Shown piece by piece: positions 42,698 to 50,990 of a DNA stretch of 64,000 nucleotides. The stretch covers positions 4,154,001 through 4,218,000 of the forward strand of contig NZ_CP011853.1 in NCBI RefSeq assembly GCF_001305675.1, read 5' to 3'. Made by a program: the position numbers and the translations under genes. This stretch comes from Gordonia phthalatica. GTDB taxonomy: Bacteria; Actinomycetota; Actinomycetes; Mycobacteriales; Mycobacteriaceae. Positions within the stretch are counted from its first letter, which is position 1. Every line of letters begins with the position of its first letter. Under the pieces are notes generated by a model. It saw nothing but the letters and a program-made list of their open reading frames with translations. It was not told the origin of the DNA and did not search any database.

Positions 42698-42762
42698 AAC
42701 GCCCCAGGCGTCGAGGTTCGCGCAGACTTGAAGTCTGGGCGAAGATCTACGCCTGGGGCGTT
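42698..42762. terminator. Two-stem hairpin between convergent genes
   Basis: Outer 14-bp stem 42698-42711 / 42749-42762 encloses a second stem TTCGCGCAGACTT (42717-42729) / AAGTCTGGGCGAA (42731-42743). It lies between convergent CHAP and flavin monooxygenase genes and is likely bidirectional. Confidence 0.75.
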
Positions 42763-42802
42763 CTCGTCGGGAGGGGACCGACGAAGCGGGGGTGATCTCG
42801 GG

Positions 42803-44641
42803 TCAGCTCAAGTGGTGCACCTCCTGCAGTCCGTAGACCGGAGTGTCGAGGCCCTCGAAGCGGGCCTTGAGCTGGAGCGCCAAGTACAGCGAGTAGTGGC
42901 GCGACTGGTGCAGGTTGCCGCCGTGGAACCAGAGGCCGGGCTGCTGGGTGGGCTTCCACATGTTGCGCTGCTCGCCCTCCCACGGCCCCGGATCCTTGGT
43001 GGTGTCCGAGCCGAGGCCCCACACCTTGCCGACGCGGTCGGCGACCTCCTGGCCCATCAGGTCGGCGGCCCACCCGTTCATCGAGCCGTAGCCGGTGGCG
43101 TAGACGACGACGTCGGCCGGGAGCTCGGTGCCGTCGGACAGGACCACCGAGTTCTCCGTCAGGTGGTCGACGCCGCCGTGGGCCAGCTTGATGGTGCCGT
43201 CGGCGACGAGCTCGCAGGCGCCGACGTCGATGTAGTAGCCCGAGCCGCGGCGCAGGTACTTCATGAAGAGGCCGGAGTCGTCGTCGCCGAAGTCGAGGTC
43301 GAAGCCGGCCTTCTCGAGGCGGTCGTAGTAGTCCTTGTCCTGCTCGCGGATCTGGTCGTACAGCGGGATCTGGAACTGGTGCATGATCTTGTACGGCAGC
43401 GACGCGAAGGTCATGTCGGCCTTCTTCGTGGTCATGCCCGACGCCACGGCCTCCTCGCTGTACAGCCCGCCGAGCGCGATCTTCATCAGCGACGCCGACT
43501 TCACCACGTGCGTCGACGACCGCTGCACCATCGTGGTGTCGATGCCGTTCTCGACGAGGGCCTTGCAGATGTCGTGCGCCGAGTTGTTGGCGCCGATGAC
43601 GACGACCTTCTTGCCGACGTAGCCGTCCGGACCGGGGTGCCGGCTGGAATGGTGCTGGTCGCCGGCGAAGACGTCCTGCCCCGGGAAGGTCGGGACGTTG
43701 GCCTTGCCGGACATGCCGGTGGCGAGCACCAACTGCGTCGGATGCAGGGTCATCTTCTCGCCCTCGCGGACCACCTCGACGGTCCACTTGCCTGTGGCCT
43801 CGTCGTACGACGCCGAGGTGCACTCGGTCTTGCTCCAGTACGGCACCTCCATCACCTTGGTGTAGAACTCGAGCCAGTCGCCGATCTTGTCCTTCGGTGC
43901 GAACACCGGCCAGTTGGCCGGGAACGGCAGGTACGGCAGGTGGTCGTACCAGACCGGATCGTGCAGGCAGAGGGTCTTGTACCGGCCGCGCCACTGGTCG
44001 CCGGGGCGGTCGGACTTGTCGATGACGATCGACGGGACCCCGAGCTGACGGAGGCGGGCGCCGAGCGCGATGCCGCCCTGACCGCCGCCGATGACGAGGA
44101 CGTACGGCTGCACGGCCCGGCCGAGCTCGGCCTCCTCGTCCTCCCGCTTCTCCGCCCACGACCGCGGGTCCGGATCGCTGCCGTGCACCGCGCCCATCGG
44201 TCGCGAGAAGCCGTTCCGCTCCTCGTGGCCCTTGAGCTCCTGCAGCGTGGTGAGCAGCGTCCACGCGCGGTCGATGCCGTCGTCGTCCTCGCGGATGCGC
44301 AGGTGCCCGTCGCCGCGACCGACCGCGGTCTCGAACTCGATGAACGCCTCCGCGACACCGTCGGCGTCGGTCGCATCCTCGGTGCGGGCGAAGCCGCCGG
44401 CCGCGGTCTCCTGCTGCCGTTCAGCGAGCATCGCGGTGATCTGCTCGTGACCCTCGACGGTCTTCAGGTTCCAGGTGAACGCGACCAGGTCGCGCCAGTA
44501 CGAGTCTTCGACGAACAGCGCGGCGACAGCCGCGGGCTCACCCGACGCGAGTGCCGTGTTGAAGCGTTCAAGCCAGGCGTCGACGCGTTCGCTGGGGGTC
44601 TTCTCCCCGGTCCCGGCCGGCCGGTCGATGGTCTGCGTCAT
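42803..44641 (-). CDS. Flavin-containing monooxygenase with NTF2-like N-terminal domain
   Basis: 612 residues. Residues ~15-150 form an NTF2-like/SnoaL-type region (FNTALASGEPAAVAALFVEDSYWRD). The rest is a class-B flavin monooxygenase: FAD site VLVIGGGQGGIALGARLRQLG near 182 and NADPH site KVVVIGANNSAHDICKAL near 350. This two-domain form is common in actinobacteria next to GAF-type regulators, as here. It probably oxygenates an aliphatic, ketone or aromatic substrate; identity unknown. Confidence 0.87.
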   Translation of the reverse strand: MTQTIDRPAGTGEKTPSERVDAWLERFNTALASGEPAAVAALFVEDSYWRDLVAFTWNLKTVEGHEQITAMLAERQQETAAGGFARTEDATDADGVAEAFIEFETAVGRGDGHLRIREDDDGIDRAWTLLTTLQELKGHEERNGFSRPMGAVHGSDPDPRSWAEKREDEEAELGRAVQPYVLVIGGGQGGIALGARLRQLGVPSIVIDKSDRPGDQWRGRYKTLCLHDPVWYDHLPYLPFPANWPVFAPKDKIGDWLEFYTKVMEVPYWSKTECTSASYDEATGKWTVEVVREGEKMTLHPTQLVLATGMSGKANVPTFPGQDVFAGDQHHSSRHPGPDGYVGKKVVVIGANNSAHDICKALVENGIDTTMVQRSSTHVVKSASLMKIALGGLYSEEAVASGMTTKKADMTFASLPYKIMHQFQIPLYDQIREQDKDYYDRLEKAGFDLDFGDDDSGLFMKYLRRGSGYYIDVGACELVADGTIKLAHGGVDHLTENSVVLSDGTELPADVVVYATGYGSMNGWAADLMGQEVADRVGKVWGLGSDTTKDPGPWEGEQRNMWKPTQQPGLWFHGGNLHQSRHYSLYLALQLKARFEGLDTPVYGLQEVHHLS

Positions 44642-44671
44642 GGGAGTGTCCTTTCACTGCCGTTGAACAAT

Positions 44672-44733
44672 TGCTGTGACACACAGCACACTCCGACCGG
44701 AAGGTGGCAGCAACGGTTGCAGGGGGTTGCAAC
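44672..44733. promoter_or_regulatory. Clustered palindromes between monooxygenase and GAF regulator
   Basis: Three inverted repeats lie in the 168-bp divergent gap: TGCTGTG-ACA-CACAGCA (44672-44688), GCAACGGTTGC (44710-44720) and GTTGCAGGGGGTTGCAAC (44716-44733). The repeated GTTGC element is a good candidate binding site for the divergent GAF-HTH activator. Confidence 0.6.
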
Positions 44734-44809
44734 ATCCTTGACCGAACCGACGCGGCGACCGACGCTGGACGCAACACTATGACGCACGACACAGTGAGGG
44801 AGATCGGCG

Positions 44810-46024
44810 ATGCATCTGGAAACCGTGGAGCCCGCGATCACCTCCGCCGACGATCCGCGCGAGTTCGCCGCCACGCTGTCGGCCATGTACGACGCGAAGA
44901 TGTCCGGCAGCCGGATGCCCGCGCACCCGCGCACGGTGATCAGCGAATCGTGGGCGCGCGCCGCCGACGCCGGCGTCGATCCCGACTGCGGCTCCGACGA
45001 CGATCCCCTGAGCTTCACCGCCGTGCAGCAGCGTCGCGCCGACTCCGGCCTGGCCGGCAGCCTCGACACGATCGTCGGCGGGCTCGGAGCGCTCATCACC
45101 GACAGCGACAACCTCGTCATCGTCGCCGACGCGAGCGGCCACGTGCTGTGGCGAGCGGGCGAACATCGCGCGCTGCGCCGCGCCGACCGGCTCAAGTTCT
45201 CCGAGGGCGCGTCGTGGGCGGAGAGGCAGGTCGGGACCAATGCGATCGGCACCGCCCTCGCCGCGCGCCGACCGGTGCAGGTGTTCTCCGCCGAGCACTT
45301 CGTCCGCTCGCATCACGCCTGGACGTGCACCGCCGCGCCCATCCGCGATCCCCGCACCGGCGAGCTCCTCGGCGTCGTCGACGTCAGCGGTCCCGCGCCG
45401 TCGATCCACCCCGCGACCCTCGCGCTGGTCAACTCCGTCGCGCTGCTCACCGAGGCGCGACTGCGGGAGGACCACCGCTCGCAGTTGGACCTCCTGCGCA
45501 GCGTCGGTGCCCCGATCGTCAGCCGGGTGGGGCAACCCGCGATGGTGGTCGATCAGCACGGCTGGGTGGCCGCGGTTAATCAGCTGCCCGCCGTCCAGCG
45601 GATCGCGGTCACGCGCCCGTTCGCGGCCGGTCGGTCCGTCATCGGCACCTTGGGGCTCTGCGACGTGGAACCGCTGCCGGGCGGATGGCTGCTCCGGACC
45701 GCGGACGACGGTCCGCGCGAGCGGAAGGTCGTCGTCTCGGTGACCACCGCGCCCGACGGCACGGCGTCGGTCCACGTCGACTCGGGGGCCGCGGCATGGA
45801 CCTTCCGCCCGTCGCCTCGGCATCTGCAGATCATCGGCCTGCTCGCCGAGCACCCCGGCGGGCTGACGGCCGCCGAACTCGCGACCAACCTGTTCGGATC
45901 CCCCGATCAGACGGTCTCCGCGCGCGCGGAGATGTCACGCCTGCGACGACACCTGCGGGAACTGCTCGCGAGCTCCCCCTACCGCTTCATCGACGCCGTG
46001 GAAGTACGCCTGCCGACCCCGTGA
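44810..46024 (+). CDS. GAF-domain transcriptional regulator (AcoR/MimR-like without AAA domain)
   Basis: 404 residues, with GAGGGAG just upstream of the ATG. The N-terminal half is typical of AcoR sensors (ISESWARAADAGVDPD, then a GAF domain ~90-200 with RLKFSEGASWAERQVGTNAIGTAL and HHAWTCTAAPIRDPRTGELLGVVDVSG). There is no AAA+/sigma-54 domain; the C-terminus is a winged HTH (~325-400; LTAAELATNLFGSPDQTVSARAEMSRLRRHL). It most probably activates the divergent flavin monooxygenase in response to its substrate. Confidence 0.87.
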   Translation: MHLETVEPAITSADDPREFAATLSAMYDAKMSGSRMPAHPRTVISESWARAADAGVDPDCGSDDDPLSFTAVQQRRADSGLAGSLDTIVGGLGALITDSDNLVIVADASGHVLWRAGEHRALRRADRLKFSEGASWAERQVGTNAIGTALAARRPVQVFSAEHFVRSHHAWTCTAAPIRDPRTGELLGVVDVSGPAPSIHPATLALVNSVALLTEARLREDHRSQLDLLRSVGAPIVSRVGQPAMVVDQHGWVAAVNQLPAVQRIAVTRPFAAGRSVIGTLGLCDVEPLPGGWLLRTADDGPRERKVVVSVTTAPDGTASVHVDSGAAAWTFRPSPRHLQIIGLLAEHPGGLTAAELATNLFGSPDQTVSARAEMSRLRRHLRELLASSPYRFIDAVEVRLPTP

Positions 46025-46080
46025 CACCGCGGCCGGAGTCGACGATTCGGTGACGTGCCGCTGAACACAGCAACACCTCG

Positions 46081-46106
46081 GACACGATCTGACCTCAGAT
46101 CGTGTC
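46081..46106. terminator. 12-bp hairpin after the GAF regulator gene
   Basis: GACACGATCTGA and its complement with a 2-nt spacer (46081-46092 / 46095-46106), 57 bp after the regulator stop and 73 bp before the phosphodiesterase start. It may be a terminator or an operator of the downstream gene. Confidence 0.5.
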
Positions 46107-46178
46107 GTGGTCTAGTGTCGTCACGAGCAGGCGGCGCTAGCCTAGATCAGGAAACGGCCGATGCCCTGAAGGAGTCGC

Positions 46179-46925
46179 ATGTTCGTCGTCGCGCAGATCA
46201 GCGACCTCCATTTCAATGGGACCGCTGACCATCGCAAGCGCGTTGCCGCGGTGATGGACTATCTCAACGGTCGGTGCGGCGGCCCGCGGAACATCGACGC
46301 CCTCCTGGTCACCGGCGACATCGCCGACGAGGGCCTCCCCGAGGAGTACCGCGAGGCGGCGGATGCGCTCGGCACCGACATTCCCACGCTGATGACCCTC
46401 GGCAATCATGACGACCGCACGGCGTTCAACTCCGTCGCGCACGACGCCGAGTGCAGCGAACCGGTGAATTCTGCCCTCAAGCTCGACGGGCTCCTGGTCC
46501 TGGCGCTCGACTCCTCGATCCCCGGCCGGTCCGACGGCTACCTGGCGCGCGGAACCCTGGACTGGGCGCGCACGCAGATCGTCGAGGTCGACGCCGGCAC
46601 GCCGGTCCTCGTCGGTTTCCACCACCCCGCGCTGACCGTCGGCATTCCGTTCATCGACGACCGCTGCCAGCTCGATCCGGCCCTGCTCGCCGAGTTCGTC
46701 GCCGAGCATCCGAACATCGTCGGCACCGTCGCCGGACACGCGCACACCCCGGCCGTCACGACGTTCGCGGGCCGCCCGCACGCGATCGCCCCCGGCGTCG
46801 CGTCCACACTGAACCTGCCCTTCGAGGGCACGGACGTCGTCAACACGGTGCAGCGGCCCGGCGTGGCCTTCCACCTGATCGACGAGGGGCGGCTGACGAC
46901 GCACTTCCGCGGCGTTCCGTCGTAA
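46179..46925 (+). CDS. Class III cyclic-nucleotide phosphodiesterase-like metallophosphoesterase
   Basis: 248 residues. Calcineurin-like dimetal motifs in order: ISDLHF (Asp9, His11), TGDIADEG, LGNHDDR, FHHPAL and AGHAHT. This set and length match CpdA/Rv0805-type phosphodiesterases that hydrolyse cAMP or other phosphodiesters. Cytosolic. It faces the ERCC4-Lsr2 gene tail to tail with a 9-bp gap. Confidence 0.9.
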   Translation: MFVVAQISDLHFNGTADHRKRVAAVMDYLNGRCGGPRNIDALLVTGDIADEGLPEEYREAADALGTDIPTLMTLGNHDDRTAFNSVAHDAECSEPVNSALKLDGLLVLALDSSIPGRSDGYLARGTLDWARTQIVEVDAGTPVLVGFHHPALTVGIPFIDDRCQLDPALLAEFVAEHPNIVGTVAGHAHTPAVTTFAGRPHAIAPGVASTLNLPFEGTDVVNTVQRPGVAFHLIDEGRLTTHFRGVPS

Positions 46926-46934
46926 CGGCCTCGG

Positions 46935-47882
46935 TCAGCCGTTCCGCTGCTCCCACGCCGCACGGATCGCCTTTGGTATCCGCCCGCGCTCGGGAACGTC
47001 GAGTCCCTGGGTCGTCGCCCACTCCCGGATCTGCTTCGGCGACGCTTCGGGCCCCTCGGCCATGGTCGCGACCACCGCGTCGGTCCCCTTTCGCTGCCCG
47101 TACTCGTGCAGCGCGGCGCCCAGCCACCGGTACGACCACTCCTGGGCCAGGCTGCGGTTGTCGCAGAAGACGATGGGGACGTTCGGGAAGCGGATCTGCG
47201 CTTCGGCGACGGCTTCCGCGAGCGACGCGCCGCTCGCGTGCTCCTGTTTGAACGCCTGGCTGTACGGCGCCTCCACCACGACCGCCGCGCGGAACAGCTC
47301 GGACATCTCGGCGAGGCCGTAGTTCAGTTTTCCGGACAGGAGGCTCGACGCGAGGTCGCCCATGCTCTTGCGTTCGATGCTCGCGATCAGCTCGTCGCCG
47401 TCGAACACCCCGTAGTCGCCAACCTTCAGCTTGCGCTTCTCGACGTTGGCCTGCTGGTGGCCGAAGTTCCAGGCGTAGCGCTCGCCGGTGTCGACGACGA
47501 TGTCGAGGACCGAGCCGTGGGCGCGCGCCGTCGGCAGCGCGACATTCGGTCGGGCCTGTTTCGCGGTCTGGCGCGACTGCCAGAAGATCATCTCTCGTCC
47601 GCGCGCCTGCGTGATGACGAACTGTGAGCGGGACTTGCGGGCGCGGTCGACGACGAGGTCGATGGCCGCCCCGCGCTTGCTGACAGACTTCACCGGCAGG
47701 GTCTCGACGATCTCCGGATCCGCCGGCCACTCGTCGGCGCGGTGGCAGTAGACCTTGGTCGCTCCGGGCCAGGTGTCGCGCACCTTGAGTACGATGCCTC
47801 GCGGCCCGATGGGAATGCGCACCAGGTACGGCAGCGTCGATCCCTCTTCGGGGTTCCGTGCGATCAGGAAATCGTCGGGCAC
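46935..47882 (-). CDS. ERCC4-type nuclease fused to an Lsr2-like DNA-binding domain
   Basis: 315 residues. The central ERCC4/XPF-type nuclease core spans ~115-270 (DTGERYAWNF, GDELIASIERKSMGDL carrying the ERKxxxD motif, then AVVVEAPYSQAF). The last ~40 residues (SPKQIREWATTQGLDVPERGRIPKAIRAAWEQ) match the C-terminal domain of the nucleoid protein Lsr2, including the RGR hook that enters the minor groove of AT-rich DNA. The N-terminal ~100 residues are an unassigned domain. The fusion suggests a nuclease targeted to AT-rich or xenogeneic DNA; this role is inference. Confidence 0.82.
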   Translation of the reverse strand: MPDDFLIARNPEEGSTLPYLVRIPIGPRGIVLKVRDTWPGATKVYCHRADEWPADPEIVETLPVKSVSKRGAAIDLVVDRARKSRSQFVITQARGREMIFWQSRQTAKQARPNVALPTARAHGSVLDIVVDTGERYAWNFGHQQANVEKRKLKVGDYGVFDGDELIASIERKSMGDLASSLLSGKLNYGLAEMSELFRAAVVVEAPYSQAFKQEHASGASLAEAVAEAQIRFPNVPIVFCDNRSLAQEWSYRWLGAALHEYGQRKGTDAVVATMAEGPEASPKQIREWATTQGLDVPERGRIPKAIRAAWEQRNG

Positions 47883-47990
47883 ACCGTGAGCCTATCCGCT
47901 CACTCCCGTCGACGCGTCTGACGGAACGGTGACACACCACCCTTGCGTTGCGCGAGAATGCAGGTCACGGCGAGCGCTCGGGAGGCTTGA

Positions 47991-49349
47991 ATGCAATCGT
48001 GGTCGGAGATCGTTGCTGACTTCGGTCGGAACTGGCCCATCTATGCCACGATGCCCGTGATCGCCGCCCTCATCGGTTGGGGCACCAAGATCGTCGCGAT
48101 CAAGATGATGTTCCGTCCGCACAAGTTCCGCGGCCTCGGCGTCCTCGGTTGGCAGGGCATCATCCCCAAGCGCGCACCGGAGATGGTCGCCGTCCTGCGC
48201 GAGACGCTCACCGGCAGACTCATCTCGTCGTCGGAGATCGTGGCGAGGGTCGACGGCCCCGAGCTGGCGGCGCTGATCGAACGTCCGCTGCGCGCGCAGG
48301 TGTCCACGATCGTCCGATCCGTGGCACCGGAGTATCAGCCTGCCGCATGGAATCTCCTGCCCGGACCCGTGCGCGACGCGGTGGTCGAACGCGCGCAGCG
48401 CGCCTCGCTCGACGTGGTGGTGGAGATGACGGATGCGCTGACCGAGCACATCGACGACGTCTTCGACCTCCAGGAGATGGTGACGAAGGAGTTCCTCGCC
48501 GATCCGGAGACCCTGGAGAAGATGTTCCTGGAGGTCGGTCGCCGCGAGTTCGCCTTCATCCGGCGCAGCGGTCTCGTGTTCGGCTTCCTGATCGGCCTGG
48601 TGCAGGTGGCGGTCTGGGCGCTGTTCCACAATCCGTGGGTCATGCCGTTCTTCGGCCTCTTCACCGGTTGGTTCACCGACTGGGCCGCGCTGCGGCTGAT
48701 CTTCAACCCCAAGGAGCCGACGAAGTACTTCGGACTCATCACCTGGCAGGGCCTGTTCCTCAAGCATCGCATCCCGGTCTCCGAGGAATACGCCGCCCTC
48801 ATCGCGAACCGCGTGCTGACCTCCGACCGACTGGTGCGGGGACTCTTCGAGGGGCCGCACCGCGACCAGGTGGTCGATCTGGTCGCCGAGGTGATCGAGG
48901 ACTCAGTGCGCGAGCACCTGGGAAGTATGGAACAGATCGTCCGCGCCGAGGTCGGCGATCTCGGGGGCGTCGACAAGCTCGGGGTCGGCGGACTCACTCT
49001 CGGAAATCTGCTCGGCGTCGCATCGGGAACGCTGAGCGGCCCACTCAAGGGGGTCACGGGCATCGGCCTCGATGCCATTCAGGTGGGACCGATGTGCCAG
49101 GCTGCGGCGTCCGACCTCGTCGACGCTCTTCCCCGAGTCCTCGAGCCGGCGCAGGACTACCTGGAGAGGGCCCTCGACATCGCGGCGATCCTCGACGAGA
49201 AGATGAAGGCCATGACGCCGGAGGAGTTCGAGGGCGTCCTGCGACCGGCCTTCCAAGCCGACGAGCGGACCCTGATCATGGTCGGCGCGATCCTCGGCTT
49301 CCTCGTCGGCGAACTCCAAGTACTCCTCGTCGAACACTTCAGTGTCTGA
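47991..49349 (+). CDS. DUF445 family membrane protein
   Basis: 452 residues. An N-terminal TM helix (TMPVIAALIGWGTKIVAIKMMF) and conserved DUF445 stretches (GWQGIIPKRAPEMV and, repeated at ~250, TWQGLFLKHRIPVS) flank a pair of TM helices (~195-235; VFGFLIGLVQVAVWALFHNPWVMPFFGLFTGWFTDW). A last hydrophobic helix is at the C-terminus. Function of the family is unknown. Upstream of the PhaR locus; whether they are functionally linked is not clear. Confidence 0.87.
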   Translation: MQSWSEIVADFGRNWPIYATMPVIAALIGWGTKIVAIKMMFRPHKFRGLGVLGWQGIIPKRAPEMVAVLRETLTGRLISSSEIVARVDGPELAALIERPLRAQVSTIVRSVAPEYQPAAWNLLPGPVRDAVVERAQRASLDVVVEMTDALTEHIDDVFDLQEMVTKEFLADPETLEKMFLEVGRREFAFIRRSGLVFGFLIGLVQVAVWALFHNPWVMPFFGLFTGWFTDWAALRLIFNPKEPTKYFGLITWQGLFLKHRIPVSEEYAALIANRVLTSDRLVRGLFEGPHRDQVVDLVAEVIEDSVREHLGSMEQIVRAEVGDLGGVDKLGVGGLTLGNLLGVASGTLSGPLKGVTGIGLDAIQVGPMCQAAASDLVDALPRVLEPAQDYLERALDIAAILDEKMKAMTPEEFEGVLRPAFQADERTLIMVGAILGFLVGELQVLLVEHFSV

Positions 49350-49375
49350 CCCGCATCGAATGTTATCTACATCAC

Positions 49376-49422
49376 TACGCATTGCGTAACGATGATGCGA
49401 TGCGTAATACTTTTATTACGCA
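49376..49422 (+). promoter_or_regulatory. Shared palindromic promoter module, copy A
   Basis: Two elements: TACGCA-T-TGCGTA (49376-49388) and TGCGTAAT-N6-ATTACGCA (49401-49422), both perfect palindromes, centred ~30 bp apart. The second ends 36 bp before the small gene at 49459. The same two-part module recurs at 50500-50547. The nearby PhaR-domain protein is the likely binder. Confidence 0.75.
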
Positions 49423-49458
49423 ACCGCGAACACCTCTCCAGAACCGAAGGAGGCCGTC

Positions 49459-49764
49459 ATGGCCAAGGCAACCACCCCCGCGAAGACCGCCACCAAGTCC
49501 ACCGTCGCTCCCGAAACGCAGATCACCGACTTCCTCAGTTCCGTCGTCGACTCCACTCGCACCCTGGTCGATGGGCTGCTCGAGTCCGCAGGCGACGTCG
49601 AGCGGACCGTCCGCGAGCACGCCGACGATGCCATCGAGAAGCTGACGCCGTCCAGCGACGACATCGAGGCACTGCGCAAGCACGTGAAGAACCTCGCCGA
49701 ACAGGTGGAGAAGCTCGCCAACCTCCGCGTCTCGACCGACAAGGCCGATGACTCGGCGGAGTAG
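49459..49764 (+). CDS. Small granule-protein-like (phasin-like) protein A
   Basis: 101 residues, strong GGAGG upstream (AAGGAGG). A Thr/Lys/Ala-rich N-terminus (AKATTPAKTATKST) is followed by amphipathic helix (FLSSVVDSTRTLVDGLLESAGDVERTVREHADDAIEKL) and a short coiled coil. No known enzymatic motif. The sequence pattern and the PhaR gene next door suggest a polyhydroxyalkanoate- or lipid-granule-associated protein. It shares the VDS...E...R...R...VE helix pattern with the protein at 50576. Confidence 0.65.
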   Translation: MAKATTPAKTATKSTVAPETQITDFLSSVVDSTRTLVDGLLESAGDVERTVREHADDAIEKLTPSSDDIEALRKHVKNLAEQVEKLANLRVSTDKADDSAE

Positions 49765-49907
49765 CCGACGAACCACACCACTCCTCGTCCGGGCAGCAGC
49801 CGCTGTCCGGACGAGTCGCGTGCCCCGACCGACTGCGTAGGCTGAGTTCGCCGGACTGCAGTCCCACTCGCACGCCGATCCGCCACTTCCCGAAGGAGCA
49901 CCCCCTC

Positions 49908-50456
49908 ATGGCCGACGACGATCCGTACCTGATCAAGCGGTATTCCAACCGCAAGCTGTACGACTCCGTGCGCCGCAAGTTCACCACACTCGACGAGGTA
50001 GCCAAGCTCCTCGAGTCAGGCGTCCGCATCCTCATCAAAGACCACGACACCGGCGCCGATCGGACCGATGAGGTCCTCGCACAAGTCTTGCGCCGACGTG
50101 TTCAGAGCTCCCCCGGGTCGTCCAACCTGCTCGCCGACCTGCTGCGCGGATCGGCCGGCACCGCGGCCGCCGTGGTCGACGGCGCCGCCGGCGAGGTCCT
50201 CAGGGCCGCAGGCGTGACCTCGCAGGACACCGCCCGCTCCGCCGCTTCGTCCGAGCCCACCCCGGAACCGACACCGACCCAGACGCCGCCGCAGGCGCAG
50301 CCACCCGCCAACGACGCGGCCAACGAGCAGATCGAGCGACAGGAGGCGGAGATCCGCGAATTGCGCGATCAAGTCTCTCAGTTGACCCAGGCGGTGTCCG
50401 CGCTGATCGCACATCAGGTGGACGCGGCGGAGAAGAACGCTGACACCGAGTCGTAG
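49908..50456 (+). CDS. PHA synthesis regulator-domain protein (PhaR-like)
   Basis: 182 residues. The PHA accumulation regulator DNA-binding domain is at the N-terminus (LIKRYSNRKLYDSVRRKFTTLDEVAKLLESG, residues ~8-38). A Pro/Thr-rich linker (~120-140) and a C-terminal coiled coil (QIERQEAEIRELRDQVSQLTQAVSAL) follow. In other bacteria PhaR senses PHA granules and represses phasin genes. Here it sits between two phasin-like genes whose promoters share a palindromic module, which matches that logic. Confidence 0.88.
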   Translation: MADDDPYLIKRYSNRKLYDSVRRKFTTLDEVAKLLESGVRILIKDHDTGADRTDEVLAQVLRRRVQSSPGSSNLLADLLRGSAGTAAAVVDGAAGEVLRAAGVTSQDTARSAASSEPTPEPTPTQTPPQAQPPANDAANEQIERQEAEIRELRDQVSQLTQAVSALIAHQVDAAEKNADTES

Positions 50457-50499
50457 CACCCCGGGGTCGCCGCTCAGGAGAGATCCAGATCACATTGAT

Positions 50500-50547
50500 T
50501 ACGCATTGCATAATTGTCTACGCGATGCGTAAATTCGGTATTACGCA
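50500..50547 (+). promoter_or_regulatory. Shared palindromic promoter module, copy B
   Basis: TACGCATTGCATA (50500-50512; one mismatch from a palindrome) and TGCGTAA-N8-TTACGCA (50526-50547) repeat the arrangement at 49376-49422 with the same ~30-bp centre-to-centre spacing. A further GCGTAA follows at 50551. It ends 28 bp before the gene at 50576. Confidence 0.75.
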
Positions 50548-50575
50548 ATCGCGTAATGAGGAAACGGAGAATCCC

Positions 50576-50923
50576 ATGAGCACCGCCGCCACCAAGACCA
50601 CCACCAAGAACTCGGGCAAGACCACCAAGAAGACCGCGAGCAAGAAGACCGCAGCCAAGAAGGTCGCCGCCGCGAAGAGCACCGCTACGAAGAGCACTGT
50701 CGCCCGCCCGCGCTTCTCCAGGATCTTGGCGTCGCTGGCCGATGGCACCAAGGACGTCGTCGACTCCGTCATCGACTCGGCCACCGATCTGGAGAACGGC
50801 ACCGTTCGTCGCGTCGAGCGCCTCCGCGACCGCGTTCTCCCGACCGACAGCGACGTCCAGTCCATCGCCGACACCGTCGTGGAGCAGGTCGAGCGCCTGC
50901 CTCTGGTGCGCAAGAGCGCCTGA
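50576..50923 (+). CDS. Small granule-protein-like protein B with histone H1-like N-terminus
   Basis: 115 residues from ATG 50576. The first ~45 residues are a Lys/Ala/Thr-rich tail of histone-H1 type (TKKTASKKTAAKK...), followed by an amphipathic helical region (SRILASLADGTKDVVDSVIDSATDLENGTVRRVERLRDRVL) like that of protein A. A phasin-like module joined to a basic DNA-binding tail recalls Pseudomonas PhaF, but with the tail at the opposite end. It could tether storage granules to the nucleoid. Confidence 0.7.
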   Translation: MSTAATKTTTKNSGKTTKKTASKKTAAKKVAAAKSTATKSTVARPRFSRILASLADGTKDVVDSVIDSATDLENGTVRRVERLRDRVLPTDSDVQSIADTVVEQVERLPLVRKSA

Positions 50924-50952
50924 CGCCCCGCCCCCGAAAGCGCTTATGCGGT

Positions 50953-50981
50953 ACTTCCGTCCCACATAGCGGGTCAGAAGT
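50953..50981 (+). terminator. Imperfect hairpin after protein B gene
   Basis: ACTTCCGTCCC (50953-50963) pairs with GGGTCAGAAGT (50971-50981) at 9 of 11 positions, 29 bp after the stop codon. Confidence 0.45.
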
Positions 50982-50990
50982 GCGGCCTGA

